Source: Alphaproteobacteria bacterium UBA6038
GTDB taxonomy: Bacteria > Pseudomonadota > Alphaproteobacteria > Micropepsales > Micropepsaceae
Assembly (NCBI GenBank): GCA_002429315.1
Contig: DIZC01000096.1
Location: forward strand, 462 to 16,768
Direction: 5' to 3'
DNA length: 16,307 bases
Position numbers and translations under genes: made by a program. The stretch's first letter is position 1; each line of letters starts with the position of its first letter. Below, piece after piece: positions 12,260 through 16,307 of this stretch. Under the pieces are notes generated by a model. It did not search any database and had not been told where the DNA came from. It was given only the letters and a program-made list of their open reading frames with translations.

Positions 12260-14008
12260 TTAGGCGGTGGGGAGCTCGACCGTGGCGGTGAAGCCGTGGC
12301 CCAGGCTGCTGGCGATGGTCAGCGAGCCGCCGTGGAGTTCAGCCAGCGCCTTGGCGAGCGGCAGGCCGAGGCCCGCACCTTGCGCGTGGTCGTGGGTGTT
12401 GCGGCCGGCCTGCTCGAACGGCTCGAGAATGCGGGTGAGATCCTCCGCCGCCACGCCGGGTCCGTTGTCGGCCACAATGATGCGCACGAAGGCGCCTTCG
12501 CGCGCCGCGGAGACGGTGACCGCGCCGCCGGCCTGGGTGAAGGTCACCGCATTGTCGATCAGCTGCCCGACGATGCTGCCGAAGACAGTCTCGTCGGCCA
12601 GTGCCATCAAGTCGGGCTTGCAGTCACCGATCGTGAGCGCGAGGGATTTCTGCTCGGCCTTGTGGCGCACCGCGTCGGTCGCCATCCACAGCGCGCCGCC
12701 CACCGCGATGCTCGCCGGATGGAGCGTGAACCGCCGCGCCGCGATCTTCGTCAGGTCGAGAATCTGGTTGATCAGCTTGAGGAGGTTCTTGCCCGCAATG
12801 TGGATGAGGCCGGCATACTCGCCGATTTGCTCCTTGGAGAACTGGTCCGGCACCAGCTGCAAAAGGTCGGCAAAGCCGATGATGGCATTGAGCGGCGTCT
12901 TCAGCTCGTGGCTCATGGTGCGCAGCAGCGCCGTCTTGGCGGTGTCCGCTTCCGCCGCGGCTTGGTCCAGGCGGCGGGTGAGGTCGGCCAGATAGCTCTG
13001 CTGCTTGTTGGCCTCCCCCTGCGATTTTGCCAATGCGCGGCGGGTGTGCTCGAGCGCGCGCGTCTGCTCGCCCAGCGCCGCTTCGACGCGGTGGCGCTCG
13101 CTCGCGTCGGTGAACACAGTGGCGCGGCCGCCGTCGCGAGTGGCGCGGTCGCGCACCAGGTACGCGCCGCCTGATCGGGTGACGAGGGTGAGCGCCCCGG
13201 CGGGCGCGCGGTGGGCATCGAGCCGGCGCGCGATCCAGATGTCCGGATCGCCGTCGATGGCAAACCGGCCGCGCCGTACCGCGCTGCGCAGCAGGTCTTC
13301 GAACGAGGAATTGAGGATCATCTCGTCGCCGCCGTGGCCGTGGATGTCGGCAAAGGCGGCGTTGCAGATCAGCAGCCGGTCGTTGCGGTCCCAGAAGGCG
13401 AACGCATCGGCCGACAGCTCCACCAGGTCTTCCTGGCGCATGGCTGTGTGGCGCGCGTGGGTCACGTCCGTCCATAGCGCGATCCAGCCGCCGGTCTTGG
13501 TGCGCCGAGCCTTGATCTCCACGATGCGGCCGTCGGCGAGGTGGATGTCGCGCGGCGCGAATTCGCCTTCGCGGAACTGCGCCCGGCGCCGCGCGATGAA
13601 GGCTTCGATGTCGCCGCCCAGCGGCGCGATCTCGCCGTGCTCGACTTCCAGCCGGATCATGTCGGAATAGGTGCGGCCGACCAGGTCTTCCTGCGGCGGC
13701 ATGGCACGAAACAGGTAATTGAAGTGCCGGTTGCACCAGGTGAGGCGCTCGTCGGCGTCGAACAGCGTGATCGCCACGCGCAGGGCATCCAGCGCCTCCG
13801 GCAATGCCGGAGACAAACCTGCATCCGCAGCTTCTGTTGCGGCAACAAGGGCAACCTGCGCCAAGACTTCTTCCCCACCGCGTGGTTTGGCAAGTGTGTC
13901 TGCAAGGACTTTCGGAATAGTTGCAAATTGCAGGCGTCGGTCCCCGCGCGGACGCGCAGCGCCGTTAACAACCGATGAACTGACCGCGCACGCGAGTCGC
14001 TGGCGCAT
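12260..14008 (-). CDS. Soluble double-PAS sensor histidine kinase
   Basis: This is 582 residues with no membrane segment. PAS1 covers about 70-185 (ALRVAITLFDADERLTWCN) and PAS2 about 190-305 (ADAFAFWDRNDRLLICNAAF). A coiled-coil linker (310-358) leads to the dimerisation/phosphoacceptor domain, with MSHELKTPLNAIIGFADLL and H367 as phosphorylated His. The ATPase domain has the N box N486 (LIDNAVTF), DNGPG (514-518) and GAGLGL (544-549). The H-box sequence is of the DivJ/PleC class, but without TM segments this is a cytosolic sensor. No receiver domain or cognate regulator is adjacent. The ATG at 14008 lacks a clear ribosome site and the first 65 residues are poorly structured, so a start further in is possible. 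Confidence 0.88.
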   Translation of the reverse strand: MRQRLACAVSSSVVNGAARPRGDRRLQFATIPKVLADTLAKPRGGEEVLAQVALVAATEAADAGLSPALPEALDALRVAITLFDADERLTWCNRHFNYLFRAMPPQEDLVGRTYSDMIRLEVEHGEIAPLGGDIEAFIARRRAQFREGEFAPRDIHLADGRIVEIKARRTKTGGWIALWTDVTHARHTAMRQEDLVELSADAFAFWDRNDRLLICNAAFADIHGHGGDEMILNSSFEDLLRSAVRRGRFAIDGDPDIWIARRLDAHRAPAGALTLVTRSGGAYLVRDRATRDGGRATVFTDASERHRVEAALGEQTRALEHTRRALAKSQGEANKQQSYLADLTRRLDQAAAEADTAKTALLRTMSHELKTPLNAIIGFADLLQLVPDQFSKEQIGEYAGLIHIAGKNLLKLINQILDLTKIAARRFTLHPASIAVGGALWMATDAVRHKAEQKSLALTIGDCKPDLMALADETVFGSIVGQLIDNAVTFTQAGGAVTVSAAREGAFVRIIVADNGPGVAAEDLTRILEPFEQAGRNTHDHAQGAGLGLPLAKALAELHGGSLTIASSLGHGFTATVELPTA

Positions 14009-14060
14009 CTGCGCCCGGCTAAGGAGTGAGAAAGGGGTTCTGCGGTATCACCAGCGCGGC

Positions 14061-14243
14061 ATGAACTGGCTGTTCCTACTCACCCTGGACGCCGCGTTGG
14101 GCACCATCGGCCTGACGGCGTGGCGCGCCTCTCGTTCGGGCCAGGTCGAGGTTCGGCCCAGCGCGTTGGCAATTTTCTTCGCCGCGCTCGCCATGCTGAC
14201 GCTCATCGAAGGAACGGTTTTCCTGCTCAAGGCGCCAACCTGA
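14061..14243 (+). CDS. Small two-TM membrane protein, 60 residues
   Basis: The frame MNWLFLLTLDAALGTIGLTAW to FFAALAMLTLIEGTVFLLKAPT encodes two hydrophobic helices (about 2-20 and 34-56) joined by a short basic loop, RASRSGQVEVR. It lies head-to-head with the soluble kinase, 52 bases away. The best purine stretch (AGGAG at 14022-14026) is 34 bases before the ATG, so the start is uncertain. The TM pattern and codon use support a real gene; no family recognised. Confidence 0.55.
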   Translation: MNWLFLLTLDAALGTIGLTAWRASRSGQVEVRPSALAIFFAALAMLTLIEGTVFLLKAPT

Positions 14244-14287
14244 CTGGCGTTCCCCTGCGGTCGACCGAAGCCATATCGCCAAAAGAA

Positions 14288-14328
14288 AAGGGGCGATCGC
14301 CAGGACGGGGGTACCCGGATCGCCCCTT
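14288..14328 (-). terminator. Strong hairpin, terminator-like on the minus strand
   Basis: AAGGGGCGATC (14288-14298) and GATCGCCCCTT (14318-14328) are perfect 11-base arms around a 19-base loop that contains CGGG/CCCG. Read on the minus strand the stem is followed by TTCTTTT, the look of an intrinsic terminator. Read on the plus strand no T-run follows. No minus-strand gene is seen immediately to its right. Confidence 0.5.
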
Positions 14329-14391
14329 CTCGACCCCCACCAAATGCTGGGCCAAGGTTCAGGGGCTGCGCTCAATTTACGCGTGAAGCCT

Positions 14392-14406
14392 TTAACGCCG
14401 TCTTTA
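14392..14406 (+). promoter_or_regulatory. CtrA-like box 1 (TTAA-N7-TTTA) upstream of the DivJ-like gene
   Basis: TTAA (14392-14395), seven bases, TTTA (14403-14406): one mismatch to the CtrA consensus, 143 bases before the kinase start codon. Confidence 0.35.
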
Positions 14407-14490
14407 CGGCCGGCCGGACCGGCCGATGGCGGTTGCGCCATAAGCCGGACGGCCCGCATTTCTTGTGGATTTCCCAACGAAGCGCGCCGG

Positions 14491-14507
14491 GATTCAATTT
14501 TCGTTAA
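14491..14507 (+). promoter_or_regulatory. CtrA-like box 2 (TTCA-N7-TTAA) overlapping a GANTC site
   Basis: TTCA (14493-14496), seven bases, TTAA (14504-14507): one mismatch to consensus, 42 bases before the start codon. GATTC (14491-14495) overlaps its left half, so DNA methylation could influence binding. Confidence 0.4.
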
Positions 14508-14548
14508 GCCTGACCGCGCCAGCATGCGCGCGAGGCAAGAGAGTCCCG

Positions 14549-16276
14549 ATGGCGGGTTTCGACAAGGCATCGCGCGAATCGGCCGCCGAGCGGCGCAGCT
14601 TCGTGCACGTTCAGGCCGCGAAGGCGGCGATCGGCGCGTTGCTGGCGGCGGGATTCCTGGCGCTGGTCGGCCGCCCGGATGCCCTCGAATGGGTGGCGCT
14701 GGGCGCGCTGCTGGCGCCGGCGCTGCTGGCGATTCTCGGGCTCCTGCGCGTGCCGCTGCCGGCGCTGGAGACCGCGTCGCAGGCCGCGTTTGCCGCCATG
14801 ATCGGATATCTGGTGCTGATCACCGGCGGACTCACCTCGCCGCTGGTGATCTGGTTTGCGCTGGTGCCGGCAGAGGCCGCGCTCGCCGGCGGCCGCCGTG
14901 CGGTGATGCGCGCTGGCCTCGCTGCGGGGGTGGCGCTGTTGTGCGTCGGCGCCGCGCAGGCGCTGCACGCGGTGCCCGAATCGCGGCTGCTGATGCCGGC
15001 GTGGCAGTTCTATCTGGGCTCGGCTCTGGCGGCGGTGATGCAGGCGGCGTTCGTGGCGGGCGCTGCGCAGGATCGCCAGCGTCGCGCCAACGCAGCCGCC
15101 GCCGAAGGCGCCGCCATGTACCGCTTCCTCGCCGACAACGCGATGGACCTGATCACCTTGCACGGCTCCGACGGCCGCATCCGCTTCGCGAGCCCCGCGG
15201 CGCGCGCGCTGCTGGGGCGCGAGCCCGAGTCTCTCCTGGGGCTCGCCGCCATGTCGCTCGCGCATGGCGAAGATCTGAAGACCCTGCAGTCCGCGTTCGT
15301 GGAGGCGAGCTATTTCGGCCGCTCGGCAGAAGCCGAAGTGCGGCTGAAGCGCGCCGACGGGAGCTATGTGTGGACAGAGATTCGCTGCCGCCCGGCCGAG
15401 CCGAGCGCCGGCGAAGAAGCCGAGATCGTGGCGGTGACGCGCGACATCTCCGAGCGCAAGGCGCAGGAGCGCGCGCTGGTCGAGGCGCGCGATCTCGCCG
15501 AGAGCGCCAGCCGCGCCAAGTCGCACTTCCTCGCCAACATGAGCCACGAATTGCGCACGCCGCTCAACGCCATCATCGGCTTCTCCGAAGTGATGACGCA
15601 CGAGATGTTCGGGCCGCTGGGAGGCTTGCGCTACCGCGAATATGCCGGGCTCATCCATGAATCCGGCGGGCACCTGCTCGAGCTGATCAACGGCATTCTC
15701 GACATGTCGAAGATCGAGGCCGGCAAGTTCGATCTGTCGGAGGAGATGTTCGATCTCGTCGACGTGGCGACGCAGGCGGCGCGCTTCGTCAAGCTGCAGG
15801 CCGATCGCAAGGGCGTGGTGCTGAAGACCACCATCCCGCCCAACTGCGCGACCATCTTCGCCGATCGGCGGGCCATCAAGCAGATGCTGGTGAACCTGCT
15901 CACCAACGGCGTGAAGTTCACCCCACGCGGCGGCGAAGTGAAGGTGTGGGCGGTGCGTGAATCGGGCGGCGTTCAGATCGCGGTGCGCGACACCGGCGTC
16001 GGCATCGCGCCGGAGGATCTGGAGCGCCTCGGCCGGCCGTTCGAGCAGGTGGACGGCGCCCATGTGAAGCAGCAGGAAGGCACCGGGCTAGGGCTCGCGC
16101 TGGTGAAGGCGCTGGCCGCGATGCATGGCGGCGAAGCGATCCTCGAATCCAAGCTCGGCGCCGGCACCACCGTGCGCCTGCGCCTGCCGCACGCCGCGGT
16201 GAAGTCCGGCGCGCCGCCCGCCGCGCGATCGGCCGACCAGCGCGGCGATGTGATTCCGCTCAAAGGCGCGGCTTAA
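14549..16276 (+). CDS. DivJ-like membrane sensor histidine kinase
   Basis: The 575-residue protein starts at the ATG at 14549, with AGAGAG six bases upstream; a frame to 14465 would add a leader that overlaps a CtrA-like box. Five or six hydrophobic helices fill about 24-175. PAS follows at about 186-305 (YRFLADNAMDLITLHGSDGR), then the phosphoacceptor domain with MSHELRTPLNAIIGFSEVM (H333) and HEMFGPLGGLRYREYAGLIH, then the ATPase domain with N453, DTGVG (481-485) and GTGLGL (511-516). This membrane-PAS-HisKA layout and the length fit DivJ (Caulobacter, about 600 aa), which phosphorylates DivK and so lowers CtrA activity. PleC and other paralogues share the H-box, so the exact orthologue is unproven. 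CtrA-like boxes upstream suggest feedback. A repeat element starts 11 bases after the stop. Confidence 0.88.
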   Translation: MAGFDKASRESAAERRSFVHVQAAKAAIGALLAAGFLALVGRPDALEWVALGALLAPALLAILGLLRVPLPALETASQAAFAAMIGYLVLITGGLTSPLVIWFALVPAEAALAGGRRAVMRAGLAAGVALLCVGAAQALHAVPESRLLMPAWQFYLGSALAAVMQAAFVAGAAQDRQRRANAAAAEGAAMYRFLADNAMDLITLHGSDGRIRFASPAARALLGREPESLLGLAAMSLAHGEDLKTLQSAFVEASYFGRSAEAEVRLKRADGSYVWTEIRCRPAEPSAGEEAEIVAVTRDISERKAQERALVEARDLAESASRAKSHFLANMSHELRTPLNAIIGFSEVMTHEMFGPLGGLRYREYAGLIHESGGHLLELINGILDMSKIEAGKFDLSEEMFDLVDVATQAARFVKLQADRKGVVLKTTIPPNCATIFADRRAIKQMLVNLLTNGVKFTPRGGEVKVWAVRESGGVQIAVRDTGVGIAPEDLERLGRPFEQVDGAHVKQQEGTGLGLALVKALAAMHGGEAILESKLGAGTTVRLRLPHAAVKSGAPPAARSADQRGDVIPLKGAA

Positions 16277-16286
16277 TGCGTATTCC

Positions 16287-16307
16287 TTCCAACCCTCCCC
16301 TTGAGGG
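16287..16307 (+). repeat. Start of a second copy of the palindromic repeat element
   Basis: The last 21 bases of the window are identical to 10541-10561, the left arm of the palindromic element, and run off the edge. The element is therefore dispersed in this genome and here follows directly after the DivJ-like gene. Confidence 0.85.

Larger units (their letters stand above)
14244..14548. other. Intergenic leader before the DivJ-like kinase
   Basis: These 305 bases hold no gene I trust. They contain a strong hairpin (14288-14328) and two near-consensus CtrA boxes (14392-14406 and 14493-14507), the second overlapping a GANTC site. GC-rich stacked inverted bits (CGGCCGGCCGGACCGGCCG, 14407-14425) lie between. 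Confidence 0.6.

Noticed and set aside
14504..16063. 519-residue minus-strand frame opposite the DivJ-like kinase
   Set aside because: Antisense shadow; the plus-strand frame has all kinase boxes in order.

Overview
The window reads as a chromosomal segment of a GC-rich alphaproteobacterium. The evidence is a DivJ/PleC-class histidine kinase, a partial membrane kinase resembling CckA, a stand-alone DnaA domain IV gene followed by a DUF6456-type gene, CtrA-type boxes (TTAA-N7-TTAA) and GANTC (CcrM) sites next to them. I cannot name the genus; Caulobacterales, Rhizobiales or Micropepsales-like bacteria would all fit.

Left part (1-4200), all genes on the minus strand: the 5' end of a two-TM sensor kinase; a tandem pair of TauD-type 2-oxoglutarate dioxygenases, of which the downstream copy has lost an iron-ligand histidine; a 450-base gap with a possible 37-codon gene and a perfect CtrA palindrome; then a DUF6456-type regulator coupled by an ATGA overlap to a DnaA domain IV-like protein. 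Divergent from these is a two-CBS-domain protein. The last 100 bases of the CBS gene are repeated 336 bases downstream as a decayed fragment.

Middle (about 5200-8390): a low-GC island, about 50% G+C in samples against 70% or more around it. It carries a PAPS-type sulfotransferase and, convergent to it, two secreted proteins joined by a TAATG overlap. The larger secreted protein looks like a parallel beta-helix with a phage-tailspike-like C-terminal domain.

Right part (8400-16307): an ArsB/NhaD-type ion transporter; a VapBC toxin-antitoxin pair lying between the transporter 3' end and a degenerate second copy of 40 bases of that 3' end; a large palindromic intergenic repeat; a small lipoprotein; a small DUF5330-like protein; a HEPN/MNT toxin-antitoxin pair; a soluble double-PAS histidine kinase; a 60-residue membrane protein; and a DivJ-like membrane histidine kinase preceded by two near-consensus CtrA boxes. 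The window ends inside another copy of the palindromic repeat.

Two themes stand out. One is cell-cycle signalling: three kinases, CtrA boxes and a DnaA-like regulator. The other is genome plasticity: two toxin-antitoxin modules, a foreign-looking secreted cluster, and gene 3' ends copied next to palindromic repeats.
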